From: an uncultured Clostridia bacterium
GTDB lineage: Bacteria; Bacillota; Clostridia; Oscillospirales; Acutalibacteraceae
Direction of reading: 5' to 3'
Length of the DNA stretch: 60,127 bases
NCBI GenBank assembly: GCA_946182865.1
Contig: CAMHAV010000004.1
Coordinates: 1-60,127, forward strand
The notes under the pieces are model-generated. The model saw only the letters and a list, made by a program, of their open reading frames with translations, did not search any database and was not told the DNA's origin. Positions 1 through 7,142 of this stretch are shown one piece after another. The first letter of the stretch is position 1; each line of letters starts with the position of its first letter. The translations under genes were made by a program, and so were the position numbers.

Positions 1-135
1 GCCAGGAGGAACTAGTTCCCCCTGGACTCCCACGCTCGCATTCGCTCGCTAGTTATGCGCTGCGCTATGCTTTTTTCTTTTTTTGTTTATTCCTACCCCT
101 CTAAATTCTCATTTGCCTCATTACTTTTACAATCG
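1..135. repeat. Dispersed TIR repeat, copy 1 (left part outside window)
   Basis: Right-hand part of a palindrome-rich repeat seen four times in this window. It shares the CTCGCATTCGCTCGCTAG and GCGCTGCGCTATGC words with the other copies and ends in ACTTTTACAATCG at 123-135, the same right terminal repeat that closes copy 2. It abuts the 3' side of the TM2-protein gene, just past that gene's terminator. No coding potential is seen. Confidence 0.75.
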
Positions 136-148
136 CCCAAAATAAGAA

Positions 149-182
149 AACACCTGCCGCTCTTTAAAAAAAGGCAGGTGTT
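149..182 (-). terminator. Intrinsic terminator of the TM2-protein gene
   Basis: On the minus strand a 10-bp stem (AACACCTGCC pairing with GGCAGGTGTT) with an A/T-rich loop is followed by TTTCTTATTTT. It lies about 60 bp past the stop codon of the upstream gene. Confidence 0.8.
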
Positions 183-243
183 CTCATTGTCATTCATGCA
201 AGCATTCTCCGTCCTCTGTCGGGACGGTCATCTCACCATTCCG

Positions 244-852
244 TTACTCACCAAGCGGAATGCCGTTGGCATCCACATTGATGGAACCTACGAGAAGGAG
301 AATACCCTCGATCAGCCCCCAGATCGCGCTGAGCGGACTGAGCGCAAAGCAGGACAGCAGCGTGATGAGCAGCTGCGCGATTGCCTTGCCTGTGTAACCC
401 AGATAAAAGTTATGTACGCCCAGACAGCCGAGGAAAATGCCGAGAAGACCCGCCACCAGCTTGGATTTGGGCTGATTGACGCCGTACTGCTGGTAGCCGT
501 TTCCCTGCGGATAGCCCTGTTGCGGATAACCTGGCTGCTGCTGATAGCCGGGTTGCTGCTGATAGCCGGGTTGCTGCTGATAGTTGGGCTGCGCCTGGTA
601 GGCCTGCTGCTGATAATTCTGCTGGTGTCCCTTTTCATCATAGGAATAGCTGTACTGGTAGTTGGGCATCTGTGTCTGATCGGCCGTAGGCTGTGCCGAC
701 GCTTCCTGCGCGGCGGCCTGTGTGTCGGTCTGTCCGGCAGCCTGCCCGACAAACGGAACGTCGGCAGATTTAACCACTGCCGTGCCGCAGGCGGGACATA
801 CGCCGAGCGCATCGTCAAAAACATTGCCGCAACTGGTGCATTTGAATTCCAT
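244..852 (-). CDS. TM2 domain protein with N-terminal zinc ribbon
   Basis: A 202-residue membrane protein. Residues 1-25 form a zinc ribbon with Cys5, Cys8, Cys19 and Cys22. Residues about 70-118 are low-complexity, rich in Gln, Tyr, Pro and Gly with tandem QQQPGY units. Residues about 129-197 form a TM2 domain: two hydrophobic helices joined by a short turn, with the typical G-x-x-G-x-H-x-F-Y-L-G pattern. TM2 proteins occur widely in Firmicutes, usually without a known biochemical role; the ribbon plus disordered linker suggests a scaffold or sensor, which is inference. AGAGG 8 bases upstream supports the ATG start. It follows the L1 operon terminator and has its own terminator. Confidence 0.85.
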   Translation of the reverse strand: MEFKCTSCGNVFDDALGVCPACGTAVVKSADVPFVGQAAGQTDTQAAAQEASAQPTADQTQMPNYQYSYSYDEKGHQQNYQQQAYQAQPNYQQQPGYQQQPGYQQQPGYPQQGYPQGNGYQQYGVNQPKSKLVAGLLGIFLGCLGVHNFYLGYTGKAIAQLLITLLSCFALSPLSAIWGLIEGILLLVGSINVDANGIPLGE

Positions 853-895
853 TGAAAAAACCTCTTTTCCACATAATAAATCAAAAAATCAAAAA

Positions 896-931
896 ATGCC
901 GCACTCAACAAAACCTGCTGATATGCGGCAT
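896..931 (-). terminator. Terminator of the L11/L1 operon
   Basis: Minus-strand stem ATGCCGCA/TGCGGCAT with a 20-nt loop, followed by six T residues. It sits 75 bp past the rplA stop codon and before the TM2-protein gene. Confidence 0.8.
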
Positions 932-1005
932 TCATTTGCTTCATCTGATACAGCCGCTTGTCAAAAAATCGCTGACCGTAATCTTAGTGAATCCGCAAGG
1001 TATCA

Positions 1006-1701
1006 TTACATGGTAACCTTGCTGGGATTGATTTTCACGCCCACACCCATGGTCGAAGAAACGACGCAGGAGCGGATATACTGACCCTTTGCGGCGGCAG
1101 GCTTTGCCTTGTTGATGGCGCCGAGGAGAGCGTCAAAGTTCTCCATGAGCTTGTCGGTACCAAAGGAAACCTTGCCGATGGGGCAGTGGATGATGTTGGT
1201 CTTGTCCAGACGGTACTCGATCTTACCGGCCTTGGCTTCCTTGATAGCCTTGGCGATGTCGGGGGTCACGGTACCGGCCTTGGGGTTCGGCATCAAGCCG
1301 CGGGGACCGAGGATCTTACCGAGACGGCCGACCATACCCATCATATCGGGCGTGGTGATGAGCACATCGAAATCCATCCAGCCCTCGGACTGAATCTTCT
1401 GGATATATTCGTCGTTGCCGACATAATCAGCGCCGGCTTCCTCAGCGGCCTTGAGCGCGTCTCCCTTGCAGATGGCAAGGATTCTGACGGTCTTGCCGGT
1501 GCCGTTGGGAAGAACGATCGCGCCGCGGACCTGCTGGTCGGCGTGACGGCCGTCAACACCCAGCTTGACATGAACCTCAACGGTCTCGTCAAACTTAGCG
1601 GCAGCGGTCTTGATCACGAGATCAAGAGCCTCATTGGAATCGTACAACTTCATACGGTCAACGGCCTTTGCGGCGTCAACATATTTCTTTCCGTGTTTCA
1701 T
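1006..1701 (-). CDS. rplA: 50S ribosomal protein L1
   Basis: A 231-residue protein that aligns by eye along its full length with bacterial L1, including the [10 protein letters not shown] segment and a C-terminal [10 protein letters not shown] motif. L1 binds 23S rRNA at the E-site stalk and helps release deacylated tRNA; in several bacteria it also represses its own operon by binding a leader in the mRNA. It is the last gene of the rpmG-secE-nusG-rplK-rplA operon, 79 bp after rplK. The ATG start has a GGAGG sequence upstream. Length is normal and nothing is truncated. Confidence 0.98.
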   Translation of the reverse strand: MKHGKKYVDAAKAVDRMKLYDSNEALDLVIKTAAAKFDETVEVHVKLGVDGRHADQQVRGAIVLPNGTGKTVRILAICKGDALKAAEEAGADYVGNDEYIQKIQSEGWMDFDVLITTPDMMGMVGRLGKILGPRGLMPNPKAGTVTPDIAKAIKEAKAGKIEYRLDKTNIIHCPIGKVSFGTDKLMENFDALLGAINKAKPAAAKGQYIRSCVVSSTMGVGVKINPSKVTM

Positions 1702-1780
1702 GTTTGTCTATATCCTCCTGTAAAGTGGTAATATCGGAGATTTTCCTCCCACTGACAGACCGAATCCTATTACGATCCGA

Positions 1781-2206
1781 TCAGTCCTCTACGGTAATGC
1801 CCATGCTGCGGGCGGTACCGGCGATCATGCTCATCGCTGTTTCGATGGAGCCTGCGTTGAGGTCGGGCATCTTGGTTTCAGCGATCTTTCTGACCTGTTC
1901 CTTGGTGATCTTGGCCACCTTGGTCTTGTTGGGTGTACCCGAACCGCTCTCAATGCCGCAAGCCTTCTTGATGAGGACGGCTGCGGGCGGGGTCTTGGTG
2001 ACAAAGGTAAAGGAACGGTCGGCGTAAACCGTGATCACAACCGGGATAATGAGACCCACGTCATTCTTGGTACGCTCGTTGAAGTCCTTGGTGAACTGCA
2101 TGATGTTCACGCCGTGCTGACCGAGAGCCGGACCGACAGGAGGAGCGGGTGTTGCTTTGCCTGCCGGAATCTGAAGTTTAATGTAACCTGTTACTTTCTG
2201 AGCCAT
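1781..2206 (-). CDS. rplK: 50S ribosomal protein L11
   Basis: A 141-residue L11, full length. The N-terminal [20 protein letters not shown] segment and the C-terminal rRNA-binding GTARSMGI motif are present. L11 forms the GTPase-associated centre with 23S rRNA and is needed for stringent-factor activation. A GGAGGTGC Shine-Dalgarno sequence precedes the ATG. The 176-bp gap after nusG contains two overlapping, mutually exclusive hairpins that could be a regulatory leader for rplK-rplA. Confidence 0.98.
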   Translation of the reverse strand: MAQKVTGYIKLQIPAGKATPAPPVGPALGQHGVNIMQFTKDFNERTKNDVGLIIPVVITVYADRSFTFVTKTPPAAVLIKKACGIESGSGTPNKTKVAKITKEQVRKIAETKMPDLNAGSIETAMSMIAGTARSMGITVED

Positions 2207-2315
2207 GTAAAAGCACCTCCAAATGTGTGGTGATACCGAAACAGCATTTTTTGATTAGATTTTGCTGCCTCTCCCACGGAAGACCGCCTCCGTCAGACGA
2301 AAACGGCACTTCTTC

Positions 2316-2343
2316 GGCAAGGTTGGATGCGGCCTTGCCATCC
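2316..2343 (-). promoter_or_regulatory. Possible alternative-hairpin leader before rplK
   Basis: Between nusG and rplK the minus strand can form either GGATG with CATCC (2325-2329 and 2339-2343) or GGCAAGG with CCTTGCC (2316-2322 and 2333-2339). The two share base 2339 and are interleaved, so they exclude each other. L1 is known to autoregulate its operon through a leader; assigning that role here is inference. Confidence 0.3.
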
Positions 2344-2382
2344 GCTGTTAGTAAATCTGCGTTATAAACTGCCGGGACTGCT

Positions 2383-3015
2383 TTAGTTGAGCGGTACCAC
2401 ACTCGCGAGATCGACTTCGGCTTCGACCTTTCTGCCGAACATGTCGAGCGTGATATTGACCGTCTTGGCATCGTGGTCGATGGAGTTGACCACGCCAATG
2501 TGACCGGACATGGAACCTTCGATCACCTTGACTTCCTCGCCCGCTTCAAAAGCAAACTTCTCGGACTTGATTTCCACGCCCCACTTGGCCGCTTCTTCCT
2601 CTGTCAGGGGAACCGGCTTGGAATCAGGGACGAGCTTTGAGTCATGCCCCACAAAGCCTGTGCATCCGCGCGTGTTGCGGACGATAAACCATGTGTCGTT
2701 GGTCATGACCATTTTGACAAGCACGTAGCCGGGAAAGAGCTTGTGTTCCACCTGCTGCTCTACCTGCTGTTCCACCTTCACGACATGACCGCTTTCGTCC
2801 TTGACGGACTTACCGTTCTCGTCCTTAAGCGTAACGACCTTGGTAACGATCTCGGTCACGGTTTCCGTGGGAATTTTGACATCCATAATCATATCCTGAA
2901 GCTTGCGGTTTTCCACGATCGTCATCAGGTCGGAAGCAACCTTGTTTTCATAGCCCGCGTAGGTATGAATGACGTACCAGTGAGGGGTTGCCGCAATTTC
3001 TGTCATATCTGCCAT
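2383..3015 (-). CDS. nusG: Transcription termination/antitermination protein NusG
   Basis: A 210-residue NusG, which binds the RNA polymerase clamp, influences pausing and couples transcription to translation. The NGN domain starts at HWYVIHTYAGYE (residue 12) and contains the FPGYVLV strand near residue 94. The KOW domain near residues 158-208 contains GSMSGHIGVV. It is about 30 residues longer than the usual 177-181 because of a charged insertion at residues about 57-86 inside the NGN domain. Start at 3015 is chosen because GGGAG lies 10 bases upstream; the frame stays open further upstream but that part is not NusG-like. It lies 79 bp after secE. Confidence 0.96.
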   Translation of the reverse strand: MADMTEIAATPHWYVIHTYAGYENKVASDLMTIVENRKLQDMIMDVKIPTETVTEIVTKVVTLKDENGKSVKDESGHVVKVEQQVEQQVEHKLFPGYVLVKMVMTNDTWFIVRNTRGCTGFVGHDSKLVPDSKPVPLTEEEAAKWGVEIKSEKFAFEAGEEVKVIEGSMSGHIGVVNSIDHDAKTVNITLDMFGRKVEAEVDLASVVPLN

Positions 3016-3094
3016 ATTCAATTCACTCCCATCGTGAGGCCGCCTGTCGGCGGTACCTGCCTTTGTTTCATTTGGTGCGTCGCAATGTATTTCA

Positions 3095-3490
3095 TTACTC
3101 CGCTGCGTCGCCGTCGGATACAATCAGATTGTCCAGTACATCCGAGCCGGAAACATCCTCCGTCTGCTGCGCAGACGCCGCCAGTTCGGGGATTTTCTTG
3201 AGACCTAAATCTCTGAGCTGGCTCAGACCGAAATCGAGCGCCCAGATAAAGACGCCCACCACAAAGATGGCGCCCAACGTAATCAGCGCGTTCTTAGTGG
3301 TATCCTTGACGCTGGGCCAGGAGATCTTTTTGAGCTCACTTCTGTACTCACGGACAAATTTACCCGCCGATTTGACAGGATGAAACGATTTTTTGGACGA
3401 ATCCTTGGCAGAAGCCTTTTTCGAGGTGTTCTTGCCGGTATCCTTGGCGAGCTTCTTGTCGTCCTTTTTCTTGGTTGACTTGTCACTCAT
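3095..3490 (-). CDS. secE: Preprotein translocase subunit SecE
   Basis: A 131-residue SecE, the small clamp subunit of the SecYEG channel. The conserved segment with the single transmembrane helix lies around residues 65-115, with the KFVREYRSELKKISWPSVKD amphipathic motif just before it. Residues 1-60 are an unusually long Lys/Ser/Asp-rich cytoplasmic tail; minimal SecE is about 60 residues. The ATG is preceded by GGGAGGA, which lies just past the rpmG stop codon, so translation is probably coupled to rpmG. Confidence 0.95.
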   Translation of the reverse strand: MSDKSTKKKDDKKLAKDTGKNTSKKASAKDSSKKSFHPVKSAGKFVREYRSELKKISWPSVKDTTKNALITLGAIFVVGVFIWALDFGLSQLRDLGLKKIPELAASAQQTEDVSGSDVLDNLIVSDGDAAE

Positions 3491-3507
3491 GCTGCATTCG
3501 TCCTCCC

Positions 3508-3657
3508 TTACTTGCTTTCCTTGTGAGAAGTATGCTTCTTGCAGAATCTGCAATACTTCTTCATCTCAAGTCTGTCAGGGTCATTCTTCTTGTTCTTGAC
3601 AGTGTTGTAGTTTCTCTGCTTGCATTCTGTGCATGCCAATGTGATTTTAACTCTCAT
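3508..3657 (-). CDS. rpmG: 50S ribosomal protein L33
   Basis: A 49-residue L33 of the zinc-containing type, with two CxxC pairs (ACTEC and YCRFC). Such C+ paralogs are often replaced by cysteine-free copies under zinc starvation; a second copy is not in this window. GGGAGGTGCC lies right before the ATG at 3657. It is first in the rpmG-secE-nusG-rplK-rplA operon, with a consensus promoter about 165 bp upstream. Confidence 0.97.
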   Translation of the reverse strand: MRVKITLACTECKQRNYNTVKNKKNDPDRLEMKKYCRFCKKHTSHKESK

Positions 3658-3748
3658 TTCGGCACCTCCCGTAACGGAATAATTTACCGCCAGATCGAAT
3701 CTGTCTCTGCAAAACATACGCGAATCGACGGCATTTCAGCCTCCCTCG

Positions 3749-3774
3749 ATATCATCTGCATCAGCGGATGATAT
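3749..3774 (-). promoter_or_regulatory. Leader hairpin upstream of rpmG
   Basis: A perfect 8-bp stem, ATATCATC (3749-3756) with GATGATAT (3767-3774), lies in the rpmG 5' leader between promoter and gene. A second stem-loop closer to the transcription start is followed by TTTTT. Either could modulate the operon, but no function is known. Confidence 0.35.
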
Positions 3775-3821
3775 GCAAAAATCGGCGCATAAAAAAAACA
3801 CGCCCGATGCGAGGTATAATT

Positions 3822-3850
3822 ACTATACCACACTTTCGGACGTGAGTCAA
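3822..3850 (-). promoter_or_regulatory. Sigma-A promoter of the rpmG-secE-nusG-rplK-rplA operon
   Basis: Minus strand: TTGACT (3845-3850), 17-bp spacer, TATAGT (3822-3827). This is a near-consensus housekeeping promoter placed upstream of rpmG. A GGTATAGTAATTATACC palindrome overlaps the -10 element and start region. Confidence 0.85.
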
Positions 3851-3935
3851 GCCTTTTTCAGAATTTTCTTTTTATTTTTTCATGCTTCTGCCGAACGGTT
3901 CCTGACCGCTCACAACAGCGCCAAACAGTCAGCCA

Positions 3936-4967
3936 TCACTCTGCGGTCATTTCTCCGTCATTTTCCATCGCCGTGGCAAAATAAATGATATCTCCCAGCT
4001 GGCGCTGTCCGCCGTAAGCGACAACATTCTTCACATGATTTCCTAAAATGAGCGTACCGGATTGACCGCCGTCAAGATTATACGCAAAATCAACGCCCTT
4101 GCTCGCCAGAAGCTTGGCAAACTGCTGCATCGTCAATCCCAGAGAACGAGGCATTCTCCCCTCTGCCACACAAAGCAAATAGTGCAGTCCGTCCGAATAC
4201 TGACAGATTGCGGCTCTCGGCTCCGGGGTAAGCGGCTGCCAAGCACCGCTGCTGATATATTTCATTTCACCGTTCTCAACAAGCTTCGGGCCAAATGTAA
4301 TAGCGCTGACAATGTCATATTTTTTCAGTATGCCGCTGGCCTCTATATTAAAATCTCTCTCCGCATGCAGATTGCCGTCCGAATCAATCAAAAGAACATC
4401 ATACCAGCAAGGTCTGGAACGGCATACTTTTCCATGATAAATAACCCAGCCGGAAGAACGGTTGTTATAAAATGATCCGTCAATAGCCGCTACCGCGTTA
4501 ACCGTCTTGGCAATTTCCGAGGGATAATTTCTGGTTTTCATACTGTATTCATTACCATAAAGCGCCAAGCGTATCTGAGAAGGATGGGCAATTCTTACAT
4601 CTATGTAGTGAATAGCAGAATTATAGGCTCTTTCTGTTGAATATTTCACGGTAATCGTTTCGTCACTATAGCTGGTGAATTTCTCGTTATAATTCTCCGG
4701 CTTTGGCAAGGGAGCCACATAGCAATCCCGCTCCAGCGCATGCACGACGGGCCAGCTTTTCACTTCTTCCTGTGAATGCGTCAGAAGTCCGTTAAACGCG
4801 TTTCCGACATCATCATAAAGCGCATATTTTCTAAACTGGTTTCCGAAGATCGGCAAATAGGTATACAATTCCAAAGAATATATTATCGCTGCCGCTGTTG
4901 CCAGCAATACAACAAAAATGCTTAAGACCAGCAAAAACTTCCCGCTACGCTGACGTTTCCTTTTCAC
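3936..4967 (-). CDS. Phosphodiester glycosidase family (NAGPA-like) membrane-anchored protein
   Basis: A 343-residue protein with one N-terminal transmembrane helix (about residues 11-32) and an extracytoplasmic domain. The domain carries signatures of the bacterial NAGPA/phosphodiester glycosidase family: AAIDGSFYN, TFGPKLVENGE, PRAAIC and the AYNLDGGQSGTL motif near the C-terminus. Family members cleave glycosyl phosphodiesters; in Gram-positives they are thought to act on wall or capsule sugar phosphates, but the substrate here is unknown. It stands alone with its own promoter and points away from the divergent CpXC gene. Confidence 0.85.
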   Translation of the reverse strand: MKRKRQRSGKFLLVLSIFVVLLATAAAIIYSLELYTYLPIFGNQFRKYALYDDVGNAFNGLLTHSQEEVKSWPVVHALERDCYVAPLPKPENYNEKFTSYSDETITVKYSTERAYNSAIHYIDVRIAHPSQIRLALYGNEYSMKTRNYPSEIAKTVNAVAAIDGSFYNNRSSGWVIYHGKVCRSRPCWYDVLLIDSDGNLHAERDFNIEASGILKKYDIVSAITFGPKLVENGEMKYISSGAWQPLTPEPRAAICQYSDGLHYLLCVAEGRMPRSLGLTMQQFAKLLASKGVDFAYNLDGGQSGTLILGNHVKNVVAYGGQRQLGDIIYFATAMENDGEMTAE

Positions 4968-4999
4968 AAAAAAACCCCCATCAAAAGTCTTTACATATG

Positions 5000-5028
5000 A
5001 TTATACCCCCCCTTCAGTATTTTTTCAA
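5000..5028 (-). promoter_or_regulatory. Promoter of the phosphodiester glycosidase gene
   Basis: Minus strand: TTGAAA (5023-5028), 17-bp spacer ending in a run of seven G, TATAAT (5000-5005), about 30 bp before the start codon. Confidence 0.8.
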
Positions 5029-5105
5029 CCTGAAAAAATAGAAATTCATATTTATGTTACAAAAATAATTTTCATTCCCCTGTTCCATTTTTCAATTCTT
5101 TATGA

Positions 5106-5111
5106 TATAAT
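5106..5111 (+). promoter_or_regulatory. Probable -10 element of the CpXC gene
   Basis: TATAAT on the plus strand, 29 bp upstream of the ATG at 5141. No good -35 hexamer is visible at the expected distance, so this is a partial promoter call. Confidence 0.45.
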
Positions 5112-5140
5112 TGCAATTGAAAGGATGTGTCTCATCAGCA

Positions 5141-5875
5141 ATGGAGAACAAAAAGTACACAATCACATGTCCCAATTGCGGCGCCGACGTCAATGTGGAA
5201 CGCCCTGCCATCATAAACGTGCAAAACAATCCTGAATACAAACTTCAAATTCTTTCAGGCGAATTGTTTCGGAAAGTCTGTCCGAAATGCGGACAGGGAC
5301 TTCAGGTGGTGTCACGGCTTACCTACCACGATATAGAAAAGCGTCTTATGTTTTATTTCCGCCCCATCACTTCACAGGAAGAACTGAAAACCTTCGACTA
5401 TGAAGCCATCAGAAGCGCCATTGAAGATAATTTCAGCGTACCCGGTTACGCTATGCGTGTGGTAACAACTGTCAACGAACTGATGGAAAAAATCAAAATT
5501 GCCGAATTCGGACTGAATGACGGCGTTATAGAAATCGCCAAACTTGTCTATTTTGATATTTTCTCCAAACAGTTTGAAGGCATAGGGGTCATCAACATCT
5601 ATTATGAGCGACGCGATGACAAAGATGCGCTTATTTTCTTCTGCAATGACGGCAACACACGTTCCATCTTTATTGACCCCAAAATCTATGCCAGCATAGA
5701 GAAGCGTTTCTCCGAGGTGGTCAATGCCATTTATACCTCCCGCGTATGTATGGTTGGCCGCGACTGGGCGCTGCGTATGATCAGGGCTTACAGCAAGAGA
5801 GACAATCAGTCCATTACGCCCGACGAAAAACCCGAAATCAAGCTGCTCGATTCACAGCCTGAATCTCAGAATTGA
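5141..5875 (+). CDS. CpXC domain protein
   Basis: A 244-residue cytoplasmic protein. Residues 5-50 match the CpXC domain: a CPNCG pair near the start and a second CPKCG pair about 35 residues later, which should bind one zinc ion. The remainder is a soluble alpha/beta region with no motif I recognise. CpXC proteins are common in Clostridia and have no established function. The ATG at 5141 is preferred because residues upstream in frame are not family-like, though AAGGA is about 15 bases away, a long spacing. It shares a bidirectional terminator with the convergent gene. Confidence 0.8.
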   Translation: MENKKYTITCPNCGADVNVERPAIINVQNNPEYKLQILSGELFRKVCPKCGQGLQVVSRLTYHDIEKRLMFYFRPITSQEELKTFDYEAIRSAIEDNFSVPGYAMRVVTTVNELMEKIKIAEFGLNDGVIEIAKLVYFDIFSKQFEGIGVINIYYERRDDKDALIFFCNDGNTRSIFIDPKIYASIEKRFSEVVNAIYTSRVCMVGRDWALRMIRAYSKRDNQSITPDEKPEIKLLDSQPESQN

Positions 5876-5895
5876 CAATACCTGAATAAAAAACG

Positions 5896-5936
5896 TCCGC
5901 CTGCGTTTCCTGATTTTCAAAGCAAACGCAGGCGGA
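5896..5936. terminator. Bidirectional terminator
   Basis: Perfect 13-bp stem TCCGCCTGCGTTT/AAACGCAGGCGGA, with an A-run on its left and a T-run on its right. It can serve both the CpXC gene (plus) and the convergent hypothetical gene (minus). Confidence 0.9.
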
Positions 5937-5949
5937 TTTTTTTGTTTTG

Positions 5950-6399
5950 TCAGGAAAGCCCCTGTGACAGAATATTGTCGAGCATCTGCCCGAATTCCTC
6001 GTCGCTGCTGTAGCCGCTCTGATTGAGACGGTAATATTCTTCAATCGCGAGCAGTTCCCAGCCGCATTCGGAATAATCTGTCAGACGATGCAGAAAACGG
6101 ACGCACTGTTCCCTGTCAATCGCACCGCTCCGCCATTTGTCACCAATCACACCGATCAGAAGACGCTGCACGGTATTACCCGCGGCGCGATCCATGATGT
6201 AATTACCCTGCATATTATAAAAAATTGTTTCCGTCACTGCTTCGGTACCCTTGTCCAATGTCAGAAAAACCGCCGTATAGATATACGGAACATCGCTGTC
6301 ACGCAGACGTTGCGACAAAAAGGCACGCAGTTCCTCCATCGACAGCAATCCGATTTCCAGACCAATCTCATACTTCATCATTTGCTCATATGCCGTCAA
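5950..6399 (-). CDS. Hypothetical protein, unrecognised
   Basis: A 149-residue soluble, acidic, mostly helical protein with no signal peptide, membrane segment or motif I recognise. A TTG start at 6399 is chosen because GGGAGA lies 11 bases upstream; ATG codons at 6381 and 6378 are alternatives, and the frame is open upstream without a ribosome-binding site. It ends at the bidirectional terminator shared with the CpXC gene. Upstream begins the heptad-repeat region next to the tRNA gene, and I see no clear promoter of its own. Confidence 0.6.
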   Translation of the reverse strand: MTAYEQMMKYEIGLEIGLLSMEELRAFLSQRLRDSDVPYIYTAVFLTLDKGTEAVTETIFYNMQGNYIMDRAAGNTVQRLLIGVIGDKWRSGAIDREQCVRFLHRLTDYSECGWELLAIEEYYRLNQSGYSSDEEFGQMLDNILSQGLS

Positions 6400-6497
6400 A
6401 AGAAATTCACTCTCCCTGCAAAGATTCCTTTTGCAGTATAGCATAAAAATGCCCCATTGTAAACCGCTGAACATGATTTAATTTTTTAGAAAAATAA

Positions 6498-6603
6498 ATC
6501 GTGAATAAAAATGGTGAATAGTTGGACAGCGCGGCGAAGGTTATCGCCTTACGTTATTCACTATTCACCATTCACGATTCACTTAGCGGCTTTAGCCGCG
6601 CTG
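6498..6603. repeat. Heptad-armed nested stem-loop element A
   Basis: Built from degenerate 7-bp units. The right arm at 6555-6581 reads, on the minus strand, as GTGAATC, GTGAATG, GTGAATA, GTGAAT; the left arm at 6498-6522 carries the same words and pairs with it. Between them lie segment b (CAGCGCGGC, 6527-6535) and a central hairpin GGCGA/TCGCC (6533-6548). After the right arm, GCGGC-ttta-GCCGC forms a hairpin whose 3' side GCCGCGCTG (6595-6603) is the exact complement of b. The order is therefore a-b-a'-b', interleaved. TGGTGCGGGT follows at 6605. Confidence 0.7.
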
Positions 6604-6619
6604 TTGGTGCGGGTTTAAC

Positions 6620-6730
6620 AAAACAGATGCCAATGGATTATTGTGGCGCAAGGAATAATAATTGAAATAGTCAGCTTTATCCCAAAAAAATGGGATAGGG
6701 CTGATCTTCGGTTTTTCCGCTATCTGTTTT
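6620..6730. repeat. Structured intergenic segment between elements A and B
   Basis: Closed by the perfect 9-bp inverted repeat AAAACAGAT (6620-6628) / ATCTGTTTT (6722-6730). Inside is a stronger hairpin: TCAGC/GCTGA (6671-6675, 6700-6704) continued by ATCCCA/TGGGAT (6679-6684, 6691-6696), and a weaker one starting at GCCAAT (6629). No open reading frame is plausible. It could be a small structured RNA or a non-autonomous mobile element. Confidence 0.45.
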
Positions 6731-6773
6731 CAGCTGAGCTATTTTTATATCTTAGTGCGTCTTTTTAAAGAAA

Positions 6774-6896
6774 AAAGAATAAAGAATAGAGAATAAAGAA
6801 TAATACAGAAACGCCGCGGAGGTTATCTCTTTGACTTTCTTATTTTTCCTTTATTACTTATTCTTTATTCTTTGAGCCGCATCAGCGGCGTTTCTG
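6774..6896. repeat. Heptad-armed nested stem-loop element B
   Basis: Left arm AAAGAAT, AAAGAAT, AGAGAAT, AAAGAAT (6774-6801), exactly 7 bp per unit. Right arm TTATTAC, TTATTCT, TTATTCT (6851-6871). Segment b, CAGAAACGCCGC (6806-6817), is the perfect complement of GCGGCGTTTCTG (6885-6896), which lies beyond the right arm, giving the same a-b-a'-b' order as element A. The centre shares a GGTTATC word with element A. The last bases overlap the CCA end of the tRNA-Leu gene. Confidence 0.7.
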
Positions 6897-6978
6897 GTGC
6901 GGGTAACAGGACTTGAACCTGCACGGATTCCCCACCAGATCCTAAATCTGGCGTGTCTGCCAATTCCACCATACCCGC
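6895..6978 (-). tRNA. tRNA-Leu (anticodon UAG)
   Basis: Minus strand. Acceptor GCGGGTA (6972-6978) pairs with TACCCGC (6899-6905). The anticodon stem CCAGA/TCTGG encloses the loop TTTAGGA, anticodon TAG. The T arm carries GGTTCAAGTCC. It is a class II tRNA with a variable arm of moderate length, and CCA is encoded (6895-6897). It reads CUA and, by wobble, other CUN leucine codons. A consensus promoter lies 38 bp upstream of the 5' end. Its 3' end touches heptad element B, and ten bases of that end recur at 6605-6614. Confidence 0.95.
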
Positions 6979-7015
6979 TTATTTTCCCCGATGCGTAAAA
7001 TCATCGGCATGAATT

Positions 7016-7044
7016 ATTATAACACAGCCTAATAAAATAATCAA
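7016..7044 (-). promoter_or_regulatory. Promoter of tRNA-Leu
   Basis: Minus strand: TTGATT (7039-7044), 17-bp spacer, TATAAT (7016-7021). Confidence 0.85.
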
Positions 7045-7064
7045 GTTATTTTTCGCGGCAAAAA

Positions 7065-7106
7065 GCCGCCGTTTCCCATACCTCTCGCCATGACGGAAAC
7101 GACGGC
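7065..7106 (-). terminator. Terminator of the padR operon
   Basis: Minus strand: GCCGTCGTTTCC pairs with GGGAAACGGCGGC (one mismatch), followed by TTTTT. It lies just past the stop codon at 7143. Confidence 0.75.
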
Positions 7107-7142
7107 AGTATTTTTTTCATCTAATGGCGTAGTCGCGCATCA

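Noticed and set aside
6605..6614. Possible second tRNA gene after heptad element A
   Set aside because: Only ten bases of the tRNA-Leu 3' end are present; no T arm, anticodon arm or 5' acceptor strand can be found beyond it.
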